From: Catenaria anguillulae PL171
Taxonomy: Eukaryota > Blastocladiomycota > Blastocladiomycetes > Blastocladiales > Catenariaceae
Length of the DNA: 64,000 nt
Reading direction: 5' to 3'
NCBI GenBank assembly: GCA_002102555.1
Contig: MCFL01000050.1
Location: forward strand, 1 to 64,000
In this document: positions 53,780 through 64,000 of the stretch, one piece after another
Numbering within the stretch: position 1 is the first letter of the stretch
Layout: every line of letters begins with the position of its first letter
Program-made: the position numbers and the translations under genes
Notes under the pieces: model-generated
Databases searched by the model: none
Told to the model about the DNA's origin: nothing
What the model saw: only the letters and a program-made list of their open reading frames with translations

Positions 53780-56547
53780 TCGCACTACAAGAGTCAAGGT
53801 CTGCTCCTGTATCCTTTACCACCGTTCTCTCTTTGACCTTGACCTAATTGTCTCAACACTGCCACCATTCTTTTGTCCTTCCTTTCTTACCTTGTATCCC
53901 TCCCCCCCCCCCCCCCCGCTTTCAGATGCACCCCCCCCTCAGTTTGCATTTTGCCTGCACCCTCCCCATAACCTCCCCCACATGCACCCATGATGCTGCC
54001 CATATCCCCACCCTACGCTTCTCATTCTGACAACCTTTAGTTTGAACACTTCTCCTTTCTCCCTCCCCTCCCTTCCCCACTATTGCCAACCGCTCCTCCC
54101 ATTGTGTTGTGTGCTTGTTGCTGCCCCTGGCAGGTGTATTTTGAGTATCTGTTTGAACTTTTCCCCCTCCCTCATAGGATGTTCAGATCTGATATGTTCA
54201 TACAAATACATGCAATGTGGTTCAAAAAAAAAAAAAGTAATGGATCAGGGGACCAGTGCCGATCCTCATTGTGTAGTCAGGCACCACGCTTGACAATATG
54301 AGGAAGGGAAGAGAGATAGAGAACAATGTACTACAATGAAACAAGCAACGACGACTACCCGCAATGCCCGAATGCCCACATAACCAACCGTATGCTGCTC
54401 CGGGGGAGCGGCCACCGAGATATCACGACATCCCTCTCTCCCCCTCCCAACCAAAAATCTCCCACTACTTATCTTGCTACTTCTGGACCAAATATTCAAC
54501 AGATTAAGAGTCTCACAGCTCAATGCTGCCGCAGAGCTGAACTGGCGAATATTTGGTCTAGATCGCATGAACCTCGAGCGAAACAAAGACGCTGCCGCAC
54601 CTACCGACATCAAATTGCACTGCCCCCCCCCCTCACTGCGCAACGCGGTTGCACTCGACCCGTTGCTGCTCAGGTTCTCGCTGCCCAGCACCATGCGCAG
54701 CTCGGCTGCACCCGCCTTCGTCGCTACTCAGTTCCCGCTGTTCAGCAGCATGCACTGCTTGGCTGCACCCGCTCTCGTCGCTGCTCAGCTCCTCGCTGTC
54801 AGCACCGCGTGCAGCTCAGCTGGACTTGCTTTTGTCACTGATCAGCTCATCGCTACCCGAATCCGCGCGCAGCTCGGCTGCACTTGTTTTTTTTGTCCCG
54901 GTTTAGGTGCTTGTCACCCAGCACCACGCGCGACCCCGCTCACCGCCCAGCTTACTGCAACCAAAGGTTGGACTGCTTGACACTCGCGCTACGCACCATG
55001 ACACCCACACAGCTGGCTTATGTACTACCTGCCGCAGTTCCATGAGACTGGGCATCCCAGTTTCGCGCTGACTGACCCTAAATGTGCCATCTTGGCTGCT
55101 CCCTTCCTACTCTTGCCTGCCGCTGTCCTGTTTATTGTCGCATAATGATATCGCTGTTCAGTTTATCGTCGCATAATGATATACGCTTCAAGGTAAGCCC
55201 CTTACTTGACTGTTCCCATAGCCCCCCCCCCTTCCATCGCGTTCTGCCGTTGTTCCCCCCCTCTGGTTGGCGGGATGGAGGTGCGGTCACACGTGGTGAT
55301 CGCCAGGGTCACCCTGCTTGGCAGATTGCGGGGCCGCCGATCCCCTAGCACCAACGGAGCAGAGGGCGCCTCCATGGTGGAGACGCCCTGGAGACATTGC
55401 ACATGTCAGTCCACTGTGATACTACATCTGCCGCTGTACCTTACCGACAATCACCACCGCACCATGGCATCTGCTCCGCCCCCCACTGACCCCGACTACG
55501 AGGCCCTGTGCTCGGCCTATAGCAAAACCGGCGCTCTGATCAACGCGACTGCCAAATTTGCTACCGCTAAGTATCACTCGAGGGAGACCCTGCTGGGGGA
55601 TGACCTCCTCACCGATGAAGTCCTCGGGTGGATCACTGAACGCTACGACGTCGCCGGCAACGACCTGACCGTTGCACAGACCAGCGCCTACGTTATGGCC
55701 TGGGAGCTGCGTGGCCTTATCGACAAGGTCGGCGTGCCTGTCCGCATTGACCATTATGACACCGAACTCCCACCCGTCGTGCTACCCTCGCAAGCAATCA
55801 CGCCCTGGGTCGAGGCTGCAGCTGTCCATTCCTTCCATCCTGACCCCAACGGCATCGATCTCAATTTGCTGAGATGCTTGTGGCAGTGTGTGGATCCCGC
55901 CAAGGCGCTTCTGTTCATCCACAAGCACAACTTGAAGATCATGCCACACCTCTTCTTGAGCTACTGTGTTGCATTCATGGACTTGCCGCTGTGGACTGCT
56001 GCTGATGCCGGTATGCCTGCTGTTTTTTGGAAGTGGGTGGGACACATATGGACAACCACTGACGCCCACCACAATCCGGTCACCGTATTGCCCCTTGCCC
56101 AAACAGCCACGACCTGCACTTGCAACCCGGTACCGTCCGATGGTGAGCCGCATACGGCTGTCACCCATGGCAGTGGGCCTGCAGCTCCTGGTGGGCCACA
56201 GACTGATTCAGATAAGGAAGCCCTGCAAGATGGTACCCTGTCACATACTGTCTGACACGACCTTCTGCATGCCGTGGCGATTGGGTGAGCGCTCACACAC
56301 ACCCCACCTGTTTCGCTATTTGCCTGTCATTACCATAGGTAAGACTGCCGAATCCACGCCCCATCCCCGCAAACGTAACGCGTAGCCCGGTGACAGACCC
56401 GTCAATCCCCAGGCGCATTTGGCCGATGCGGTGAAGGAACTGATCGAGGTCCAGGAGCGCCGTAAGCGCATCCGCCTTGAGACGGAGGAGGCACAAGGCA
56501 CACTTGATGACCTGCACAGTCAGATCGCCAAAGAAAAAGCCGCGCTT

Positions 56548-56607
56548 GCCGAAGAGGAAGCGGTGCTGCCGAAGAGGAAGCGGTGCTGCCGAAGAGGAAG
56601 CGGTGCT
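56548..56607 (+). repeat. 20-bp unit x3 in Copia gag region
   Basis: gccgaagaggaagcggtgct repeated three times without mismatch. The S4c insertion duplicates part of the last unit. Confidence 0.9.
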
Positions 56608-56610
56608 GCT

Positions 56611-56987
56611 AGGGCTGTCGTGGCCCAGTGGTTAAGGCGCCGGGCGTCCACTGTGGAGGTCGTGGGTTCAAACCCCACAGGCGGCGATTCTGGTATAGTG
56701 TTTCTATAGTCCTTGCCACTCGCTTGTGCATGGATTCGGTTTGGTTGCCAAGCACAAGTTAAATTCAAGTTGTTTCAGGTCCAAGCTGTCCGGGGTGGAT
56801 CCCGCCTGCTCAACTTCAATCTGAGCCCCCTCTTGGCAAGCACCGCGTGTCCCTCTGTGTTCCCGCCTGTGTCAAGTACAAGACCCAAGTCCAAGTCCCT
56901 CCAAGCTTCAAGTTTGTGTTGTGTATTTGTTCATGGATTGTCGCCATATGTACAATTGTCCTGAGGTAAAAAAAAAAAAAAAAAAAA
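56611..56987 (+). mobile_element. SINE S4c
   Basis: 377 bp, duplication ggaagcggtgctgct at 56596-56610 and 56988-57002. Head gggctgtcgtggcccagtgg is shared with S1; tail ttgtcctgaggt plus oligo-A. The fullest S4 copy. Confidence 0.88.
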
Positions 56988-57449
56988 GGAAGCGGTGCTG
57001 CTGGCGCTCAGAGCTTGAACAGCCGCCATTTCCACGGGCGCCGAATTCCTGCCGCGGGGAACCGCAGACGTTACCCCATTGCCCGACACCCATGTGCCCG
57101 AGGGAGAAGGCACTGCAGCTGCCAGCAAAGCCCCCGCCAACGCCGCCCCTACCCTGCCGCCTGCCACTGAGGCCGTCACGGCTGCTGCGGTATGCTTGAG
57201 GCCCTGAACCCCGAGTTGCAGGCTGAGGTGCTGAAAGCGCGCGCCAAAGAACTAGCGCTGCAGATGGTGCCCCGCGCGGATGTCGTCAAGGCCGTGGTAT
57301 TCCCAGCATTGACTACACCAAGGCAACGCCGGTCACCTGGACCCACTGGTTGGAGGAGGTCCTTGAAATTTGCAAGCAGGTCTGTTGCCATGAGCTGGCG
57401 AGCATGGGCCACAAGGATTGGGCAAAGAAGTACCTCAGCACGCATGCCG

Positions 57450-57698
57450 CCAAGTGGTTTTGGCACAGTGGTAACACTCCCGCCTTGCAAGGCGAAGGTT
57501 GTGGGTTCAAATCCCACCCAAGTCGCTTGGTCCTCCCAAGACAAGCATCGCATGTCCCTCCTGTGGTCATGCCTATGTCAAAGCACAAGACATCCCAAGT
57601 TCCCTTCCCATCTTCCAAGCAATTGTGTCGTGTGTGGTTGTGTGCTTGAATGTCATTATAAGTGTAATTGTCTGAGGTTAAATTTTAAAAAAAAAAAA
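57450..57698 (+). mobile_element. SINE S3a
   Basis: 249 bp, duplication cctcagcacgcatgccg at 57433-57449 and 57699-57715. S2-like head (cgccttgcaaggcg arm) joined to an S4-like tail (taattgtctgaggttaaat). Confidence 0.86.
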
Positions 57699-58148
57699 CC
57701 TCAGCACGCATGCCGACGGGTCCATGGCTGCCCCATTCAGCTTGTTCCTGGTCGCGGCTGCCCGCAAGGCCATCAAGGGCCGCTCGTTTGGCGTCATCCA
57801 GGGCGAGACCTGGGCCACGTTCCTAAAGAAGTTGATGGACGCGCCCGGCAAGACATCCGCAGAGGCACGTGTGTACTGCATCAGCGCCTTGGAGACCATT
57901 GACCCGTGCGCCTACAAGTCCTTGGAGGAGTTTGTGCAGGGGCTGCAATCGGTCGTGGCGGCCATTGCGCACATTGACAAGAAGAAGGGCTCCGACCCCC
58001 TCGATCCGGGCATGCTTGCATCCATTGAGAAGGGACAGTACGCGGCCATTGGCGACACGCCAAAATTTCCCCAATTTTGTGTTGATCTCGCGTGCGCACG
58101 CTTGGATGGTGCCGCCATCACTGCGCACGGCATCTTGCAAATTTTTGA

Positions 58149-58505
58149 TTTTTGATTTTTTTTTTAAATACAAGCAGCCTATGTACTGAGGGAGATCGAA
58201 CCATTGATACACAAAGACACAAGCTCACACACACAAACACACAACTCCTTGGACTTGGCACTTGGGTACTTGCTTGGGGCCTTGGACCTTTGGCTTGATT
58301 CCGGTCTTGCACAACCACCAACAGAGGGTGGGCAAAGCAAGAATGCAAGCAATGCAGGTGCAGGGGCCGGAAGGCCAGGGGACAGAAGGAGGCAATGTGG
58401 AGCAGAGACCAAGCAGCCACATGTGCACCAGATGACTTGGGTGGGGTTCAAACCCACAACCTTCGCCTTGCAAGGCGGGAGTGTTGCCACTATGCCAAAA
58501 CTACT
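58149..58505 (-). mobile_element. SINE S2d
   Basis: 357 bp, duplication ggcatcttgcaaatttttga at 58129-58148 and 58506-58525. Near-identical to S2a-c. Confidence 0.88.
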
Positions 58506-59079
58506 GGCATCTTGCAAATTTTTGAGAAGGCGCTGTTTAAGCTGCACCCAGGCGAGCACGAGCGCGAATCGCACTGGGAGCGCCTGTTTGGCGCTAACGC
58601 GCCCGCCGCCAGGCCCCAATACCAGCACTCATCGTCTGCCGGCTCGGCGCCCGCGCGCGCCTTGTCATCGTCGTCCGGCTCTCGTCCGCCGCCCAACCTG
58701 CAGCGCGTCCTGTCTCAGCAGTTCAAGCTTGATAACTTTGACGCCCGTTGCTGGCGGTGCTGGACGAAGCACTGCAAGAACAGGCGCCTGCCTGGCAACC
58801 GCTCATGCTTGCTCGCAGAGCACAAGACTGCCACTTGCAACAACTGCGGCTGGACCGGCCACGTTCCGCGGCTCTGCGACATGCCAAAGAACCTGGTGTG
58901 GTCCACGGTCAAGCGCATTGCTGCCGAGGGAGGTCGTGTCCCTGGCCCAGCACGCGCCCCGGCCATGGGTGCACCTCAACGTGCTGCCGACCGTGCCCCG
59001 CAAGACGGGCATGACCGCCGCGGCCAGCGCGCTGGCGACGCTGTCGTGTATTTGGCCAGCCAGCATGACGCTGTTGCCC

Positions 59080-59408
59080 GTGACGAGATACTTGTTGCCT
59101 CCCTGCACAACGGGCACTCTGATTGGTGTGTTGACAGTGGTTGCTCGCGCCACATGACCCTGTTTAGGAGTGACTTTGTCGATTTGACCCCACTCACCAC
59201 TGAGTGCAAGATCTCCGTTGCCAACAAGAGTTTCGTGTCTGCCACGCACATTGGAACAGTCAAGCTTCCCCTTGGGTCTGACCACCTGCCAATCTACTTG
59301 TTCAATGTCCTCCTTGTGCCTCGTTTGGCCACCCGCTTGCTCTCCCTGCAACTCGTCACTGTTGCATATCCCCGTATCCAATTCTCTACTTTCATCGGAA
59401 TTCAGTAA
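59080..59408 (+). pseudogene. Copia-like protease fragment
   Basis: WCVDSGCSRHMT carries the aspartic protease DSG in the context typical of Ty1/Copia (usually W.DSGAS.HM). It is followed by LTTECKISVANKS and VLLVPRLATRLLSLQLV, the family's strand pattern. It is the main reason for calling this element Copia-like. No integrase is seen downstream before S2e. Confidence 0.8.
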
Positions 59409-59512
59409 CATTGTGATTCATGCTCCTGATTGCCGCCTGAGGTTGCCTCCCGTGCTCCGGCCGGACTCTGTCCCAGCCCACTGCGTGTGTGACGACATCA
59501 CCCTGCTGCGCT

Positions 59513-59864
59513 GCCAGTGGTTTTGGCATAGTGGCAACACTCCCGCCTTGCAAGGCAAAGGTCGTGGGTTCAAACCCCACCCAAGTCATCTGGTGCACAT
59601 GTGGTTGCTTGGTCTCTGCTCCACATTGCCTCCTTCTGTCCCCTGGCCTCCTGGCCCCTGCACCTGCATTGCTTGCGTTCTTGCTTTGCGCACCCTTTGT
59701 TGGTGGCTGTACAAGACGGAATCAAACCAAAGGTCCAAGGCCCCAAGCAAGTACCCAAGTGCCAAGTCCAAGGAGTTGTGTGTTTGTGTGTATGAGCTTG
59801 TGTCTTTGTGTATCAATGGCTAGATCTCCCTCAGTACATAGGTTGCTTGTATTTAAAAAAAAAA
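59513..59864 (+). mobile_element. SINE S2e
   Basis: About 352 bp, head ggcatagtggcaacac, tail gttgcttgtatttaaaaaa. Left flank is Copia and right flank is a LINE-B relative, with no duplication, so it sits at a rearrangement join. Confidence 0.82.
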
Positions 59865-61522
59865 TCGCCAACAACGCTTCAGTCACTTTCTGGTGCAAAG
59901 TGCTCACTGGGCGCCTACCCACTTGTGCCCAACTACACAAGTACTGGCCCAACCAGGTTCCGTCCAGCTCATGCCCCCTTTGTAGTGCCATGGATGATCA
60001 GGATCCCTGGTATGCGTGACCAGAGCTTGCACTCCATCTTTGGACGACCAAGGTGGACACACATGCACAAGTACCAGCACTTTTGTGTCGCCACCAACTC
60101 CAACCATCATCCGAGTGTGCAACGTTGCTGGTCGAGCACATCATGGCCACCCAACACATCCGGGCAACTGCAGCGTGTGTAGTTGATGCAGGTTTACGTC
60201 GCGATTTTCCTACGCTGGCCCCAGTCCTTGCACAAATTGTCATGATTGCTTTTTTTTTAAATTACAACCATCTTTGCATTTAGCTGTGACACAAGTATTT
60301 ACACAAGTAACATAGACTCTCACACACCACCTACACACAACCCTCAAGGACTTGATGCATTTGATGGGGGCTTGTTGACTTGATGCTTGGCTTGGCTAAA
60401 GCAACCACACACATTGGTGGACCAGGGCCTCAACTCGCAAATGGAGGTGGACAAGATAGATGGAGGGCCAAGCGACTTGAGTGGGGTTCGAACCCACAAC
60501 CTTCGTCTTGGAAGACGGGAGTGTTACCACTGTGCCATAGCGCTATGGCAAATTGTCATGATTGCATCGTCCACAATCAGAATGGTCCTCTGGAAACAGT
60601 GGTGCAAGCTGGTTGGACCCATAGATGCCACCACAGATGATGCAACTTTGGACCACCCACATTTACCATGCCGCTGCTGCCCGGTGCGGGCTGCACCAAT
60701 TCAAAAGCCCACAACACCTTTTTTGTCACATGCAGCCTCACACTTCGTCCATGAGGTGTGAACGGGATTGGGTCCATTGCTCAGCTCATCATCAGATTCA
60801 ATAGCACCAGTCTCGATGGGCGAATGGTGAGCCCATGGCGCGTTCCTGGGTTGGTACTGCCAAGATTTGGCTTATCAGAGTCTAGGCAACACTTTGCGGC
60901 CCGCGTTGGGGTACAAACAGATCCCCACCAAGTTTTTGTTCCATCTCTTTCACCTGCTGCCTTTCATTACTGACCTAATTGATGACCTTTCCTTCCCTTC
61001 CTCCACAAAACGATGCATTCCTTTCCAGTTTATCCCTGACCTGCTTCTGCAACCCTCTGTTCTCAGATCCGATCAACCTCTTTCCCACAGTCATTTGATG
61101 CTCATGTGTACGATTGCTTGATGCCATGTCCCTGTTGGCGTTTCCTCCTCTTGCTCATTGAGTTTTAAGCAGTTTCAATGTTGCCTCACCTCTTTTCTCT
61201 TGATACTATCCTTCTACCTTTTCCGCCTCTCATCACATGTTCCCCTCCCTTTTTCTCATTCTACATTCCCTATATCGTTCTCTGTCTTACATCGCTCTCT
61301 GTCTTCCATTCTCTCACCCTGTTCCCCATCCCATTTTCCCTTCCCCATTGCATCATGGCCTTGTGCCCCTATTACCAATTGCTTGCACTCTATCCTACTT
61401 GCTTTTGCCATTTCTATGGGTGTATTTGGACCTCTATCCTTCCTGCTTCTGTACGTTCACAAAGCGCCAAGTGTTGGTTACATCTGTTGTAATACATGTA
61501 ATAGCGATTTAAAAAAAAAAAA
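59865..61522 (+). mobile_element. LINE-B-related element, 5'-truncated
   Basis: Begins in the C-terminal part of ORF2 (VLTGRLPTCAQLHKYW, CPLCSAMDDQD) and continues RATAACVVDAGLRRDFP, WCKLVGPIDA and VPSLSPAAFHY. It ends gtaatacatgtaatagcgat plus A12 (61511-61522), which resembles the LINE-B tail. Coding is broken by frame changes and S5. A divergent LINE-B lineage and older than the other copies. Confidence 0.8.
60250..60548 (-). mobile_element. SINE S5
   Basis: 299 bp, duplication caaattgtcatgattgc at 60233-60249 and 60549-60565. The head resembles tRNA-Gly (anticodon-loop cttccaa, arm cgtcttccaagacg, B box ggttcgaacc). The body and tail differ from S2. Confidence 0.85.
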
Positions 61523-62759
61523 GCGACAAGAAGAGCTGCCAGCCACAGAATGGTCAACCTTGAAGATGACAAAAATGTTGGATCTGATGTTGATGTCGTG
61601 GATGATGTCAGCAATTGGGGCGCGTGGGAAAGGGAATGGGCACAATCCCAGTCGTAAAATGAGTAATTCTTGACGCTGTGTGTGTTTCTTTTGCTTTGGT
61701 CATGTGCATTGCGTTGTTAAACCATGATTTACCCTTTCTCCATCCACTTTTTTTTGGCGGTATCTGAAATGCATCTCAGTTGTGATCACAGGCGCCTTTC
61801 ACCTTGCCAGGGTGACTGCTGGCTCTCACCCCAAGAATGACATCTACCGAAGTCTTCTGGGCTCACTGCTCATGATGGGTTGCCCTTAATTCCTTGAGCA
61901 TCATTGTGAACCATCTTAATAAATAGTCTGTTCGGTAAGCAGACGCTCAGCTCAAGGTTCGCCGTTACTTTTCCCAAAGTGCAAGATCTGCCAGCAGGGG
62001 TCGAACCCGCCTCCCTATGTTGGGTATTCGGCCTGAAATAGCAAGATGGTACAGTTGGGAAGGGATGAAGGTCGAGGAGAGGAAGGCGAGGTCGGTTTGG
62101 CGTTGGACCAGCCGGGTTCGCTGGCATGCTCCCCCGGTCCATTGCAATTGCGCGATGTCGCTAATCAAAATACATATCACCTTATTATTATTCTTCTTCC
62201 TTGCTTTCTTTCGCGTTCCGGTCACTGGTCGCGTAGGGCCATGTGTTCATGAGTTGGATCGGTGATACTCATCTGATCCGCCCACTGCTGATCCTGTGCT
62301 GATCCTGTTCGCATTCCATGCTGCAGCTAAAGGGAACTGCTGCCTGTACTAATGGCCGTTAACATAGTATATATGCACTAGGCGCCATATTCCAACAGCA
62401 GCGCCAGGCATCCAAAGCAGTGTGGCAGTCCAAGCAATTGGGCAGTCACTTGCACCCCGTAATCAAATGCATGACTGCTCCAGTCTTGACTCCAAAATTT
62501 TTGGTTTCAAGGTCAATGCAGTGTCAATATGCTGGTCTCCACTGACTCCCTTGCAATCAGCCGATCTTGTTCATGGACCAGGTCCTCACACAAGAATTCT
62601 GCCCCACATCCTGGGGCCAAGTCAAGCAAAAAATATGTAGTTGTATTCAAAACAGAGGACCAAATCCTCTTGTATTTACATTGGCCTATTTCTAAATGAA
62701 TGATCACACTCGGCCCAGTGGGCTGCTGCACTTGTGGGAACTAAACAGAAAGACAAGAA
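61523..62759. other. Host intergenic region
   Basis: About 1.2 kb with no convincing gene or known repeat. It would include the 3' flank of the CaMKK-like gene on the right. A tRNA B-box-like stretch near 61993-62016 was examined and not accepted. Confidence 0.5.
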
Positions 62760-64000
62760 CTACTTTCTAATTTCCTTCTCCTTGGAGCTCTCACCCCACG
62801 ACTTGAGCTTTCTTGTCCACTTGCTAAAGAAACTGCCACCAGACTTTTTACTGTTGATGCTTGAAGAACCTGCATGTGCTGAGTGGAAGCTCCCCATGAG
62901 TGTTGGATCTGATTGCCCAGTTCTGGTTGATGTTGACAGTGGTGGATTGGCATGGCCAGTTTGGAAATGTGCGCCAGGCGAGTTTGATGGAGGATGATAC
63001 ACCAATGATGAATCAGATTGACACACAGCAAGCGTTTGATTGCGTGCGCCAGAAGGTAGCTGCTGAGCAGGTGGCTGTGGCAGCTCCTTTCCATGATGAA
63101 GCGGCAGGAATGGGCTGTTGAGCAAGGGAACTTGTTGCGAGATACTGGGTTTGACAACAGGAGTGCTGTTGCCATCCAAATCGAGCACAGGTATTGTGGC
63201 ATTAGGTCGAGCAGGTGATGCAGCAACTTGCACAGGAGATAAGGTTTGTGGAACAACTGGTGGAGACTTTGGCGGTGGCGTTGGGTTGCGGTACAGTGGT
63301 CTGGCTGCCAAAGGTGGTGAGGTTGGTGGTGGTGCATGAGATACTGTCGATGTTGGAGGGGCGGTCTGAGTCTTGTCTTTGGTAAGATCGCCAAGAGAGT
63401 AGGATGACAGTGAAGACGATGTACTGCGCGAATGCTGGGGTGCTGGCTTGGGCTCTCGTGTCGAAATGTGCTGTGGAGGGCAACTGGGCTTTGGGTCACT
63501 GGCATTGAGCTGGCTGTCCGAGGCATGAGCCAAACGGTTCGCTGAATCGGCCGTTGGATCCTGGTTAAGTGAACCTTCGCTTGCTGCCACCGATGACCGA
63601 CGCGAAGACGCCAAACTGCTGGCAGAGGCACGGTGGCGAAGTTTAGCGGCAAACTTGATAACGCTCCAAGTGGCCTTGATCTTGGACACGGCTGAGGACA
63701 ACTCGCTGGCCGTGATATCATCAGGCGAGATGATGACGGCAACATTTTCTGCCTTGGTGGGCAAAATATAGTCGTCGTGATCCGTAACCCAAGGATGGTC
63801 GCGAACCTCGTCTAATGTGATACGCGTGGCTGGATTCTTGTCGAGCATCCGATACAGCAAGTCGTACAAATACGGATCGAGTGTCGGTTCCGCATCGGGA
63901 GATTCTCGTATCCACGAGCCAGCAGACATGCTTTTGGGCGGGTGCCAATCGGGTTGGGCATTGCAAATGGCCCGATAGAGTTCGACGACGCTTGCACCGC
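62760..64000 (-). CDS. CaMKK-like protein kinase, C-terminal part (5' end outside window)
   Basis: A single open frame from the window edge to the TAG at 62760-62762, with no intron in it. It starts in the kinase C-lobe (VELYRAICNAQPDW, then LLYRMLDKNPATRITLDEVRD and HPWVTDH). The end of the domain is followed by LPTKAENVAVI and ITASELSSAVSKIKATWSVI, the pattern seen after the kinase domain of CaMKK (in CaMKK2 LPSEDEN and EEEVENSVKHI). The long serine/proline-rich tail is low complexity and ends SFFSKWTRKLKSWGESSKEK. CaMKKs phosphorylate the activation loop of CaMK and AMPK-type kinases. The catalytic N-lobe and activation loop lie beyond the window. Its fungal relatives are Ssp1/Sak1. Family call fairly firm; orthology not tested. 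Confidence 0.85.
   Translation of the reverse strand, partial: GASVVELYRAICNAQPDWHPPKSMSAGSWIRESPDAEPTLDPYLYDLLYRMLDKNPATRITLDEVRDHPWVTDHDDYILPTKAENVAVIISPDDITASELSSAVSKIKATWSVIKFAAKLRHRASASSLASSRRSSVAASEGSLNQDPTADSANRLAHASDSQLNASDPKPSCPPQHISTREPKPAPQHSRSTSSSLSSYSLGDLTKDKTQTAPPTSTVSHAPPPTSPPLAARPLYRNPTPPPKSPPVVPQTLSPVQVAASPARPNATIPVLDLDGNSTPVVKPSISQQVPLLNSPFLPLHHGKELPQPPAQQLPSGARNQTLAVCQSDSSLVYHPPSNSPGAHFQTGHANPPLSTSTRTGQSDPTLMGSFHSAHAGSSSINSKKSGGSFFSKWTRKLKSWGESSKEKEIRK

Larger units (their letters stand above)
52583..54235 (+). mobile_element. LINE-C copy 3, 5'-truncated, in the Copia LTR
   Basis: Duplication agtaatggatcagggg at 52567-52582 and 54236-54251. Ends atacatgcaatgtggttc plus A13. 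C-rich run at 53898-53917 in the 3' UTR. S2c nested at 53421-53779. Diverged from copies 1 and 2, so a separate subfamily. Confidence 0.88.
52526..55195 (+). repeat. Copia 5' LTR (split by LINE-C)
   Basis: LTR pieces 52526-52582 and 54252-about 55195, starting TGTGGAAAAATGG as in the copy at 49034. Inverted repeat ggaccaaatattc (54485) with gaatatttggtct (54547). The right end is taken from comparison with copy 1 and may be off by some bases. Confidence 0.72.
55464..58890 (+). pseudogene. Copia-like gag region (split by SINEs)
   Basis: Begins MASAPPPTDPDYEALCSAY. A long helical N-terminal part is followed by a charged coiled-coil-like stretch near 56.42-56.55 kb, a helical segment near 57.72-58.14 kb (SFGVIQGETWATFLKKLMDA), and a cysteine-rich knuckle region (CWRCW, CNNCGWTGHVPRLC). 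S4c, S3a and S2d are inserted. Family assignment rests on the protease that follows. Treated as a fossil. Confidence 0.68.
52526..59512 (+). mobile_element. Copia-like LTR element, 5' part with nested insertions
   Basis: 5' LTR 52526-about 55195 (split by LINE-C), gag from 55464, zinc knuckle region about 58.74-58.88 kb, Copia-type protease about 59.1-59.4 kb (WCVDSGCSRHMT). Integrase, RT and 3' LTR are missing; the element stops at S2e. Five SINE or LINE insertions lie inside. Broken, old and incomplete. Confidence 0.82.

Noticed and set aside
61993-62016. Possible tRNA gene on the minus strand (ggttcgacccc B box)
   Set aside because: The T arm pairs, but no acceptor partner or A box is found at the right distance.

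Overview
This window is nuclear DNA of a eukaryote, probably a unicellular one with a large repeat-rich genome. The evidence is a eukaryotic-type tRNA-Ala gene with a Pol III terminator, the end of a Ca2+/calmodulin-dependent protein kinase kinase (CaMKK)-like gene, RNase H-bearing LINEs, tRNA-derived SINEs, chromodomain Gypsy elements and a Copia-like element. The exact lineage cannot be fixed from the sequence; a zoosporic fungus or related opisthokont is a guess. Host content is small: an unrecognised gene end at 1-323, the tRNA-Ala(UGC) gene at 593-664 (minus), and the CaMKK-like gene at 62760-64000 (minus, running off the window). Almost everything between is nested retroelements.

Region 1 (0.6-10.6 kb) is the most striking. 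The first 11 nt of the tRNA-Ala gene plus 5 nt of flank (16 bp, gttaaagccccttgtt) are repeated at four boundaries. They separate a full-length 8.2-kb LINE (LINE-A), a SINE (S1), a 5'-truncated second LINE-A and a second S1. This is a stack of insertions at one site, each regenerating the tRNA 5' end. S1 has a 3' half resembling the LINE-A 3' UTR, so it looks like a SINE that borrows LINE-A's machinery and target.

Region 2 (10.6-29.5 kb) is a minus-strand LINE-B (ORF1, endonuclease, RT, RNase H) interrupted by a young chromovirus, G1 (12403-18820, identical 244-bp LTRs). A head-to-head plus-strand LINE-B fragment, a LINE-A ORF1 fragment and a LINE-C copy follow, carrying SINEs with clear target-site duplications.

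Region 3 (29.5-48.8 kb) holds two more chromoviruses. G2 is 5'-truncated and split by a LINE-C that itself contains a LINE-C fragment. G3 (36397-42948) has 209-bp LTRs about 1.4% apart. A second, 5'-truncated LINE-B follows.

Region 4 (48.8-61.5 kb) contains two copies of a roughly 1-kb Copia-type LTR, a LINE ORF1, a LINE-C insertion inside one LTR, the gag and protease region of the Copia-like element peppered with five SINEs, and a LINE-B-related tail. The last 2.5 kb returns to host sequence.

Functionally the window is an ecology of retroelements. Three LINE lineages provide endonuclease and RT. At least five SINE types share and exchange tRNA-derived heads and LINE-like tails. LTR elements add and receive further insertions. 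Target-site duplications of 13-20 bp give a readable order of events.
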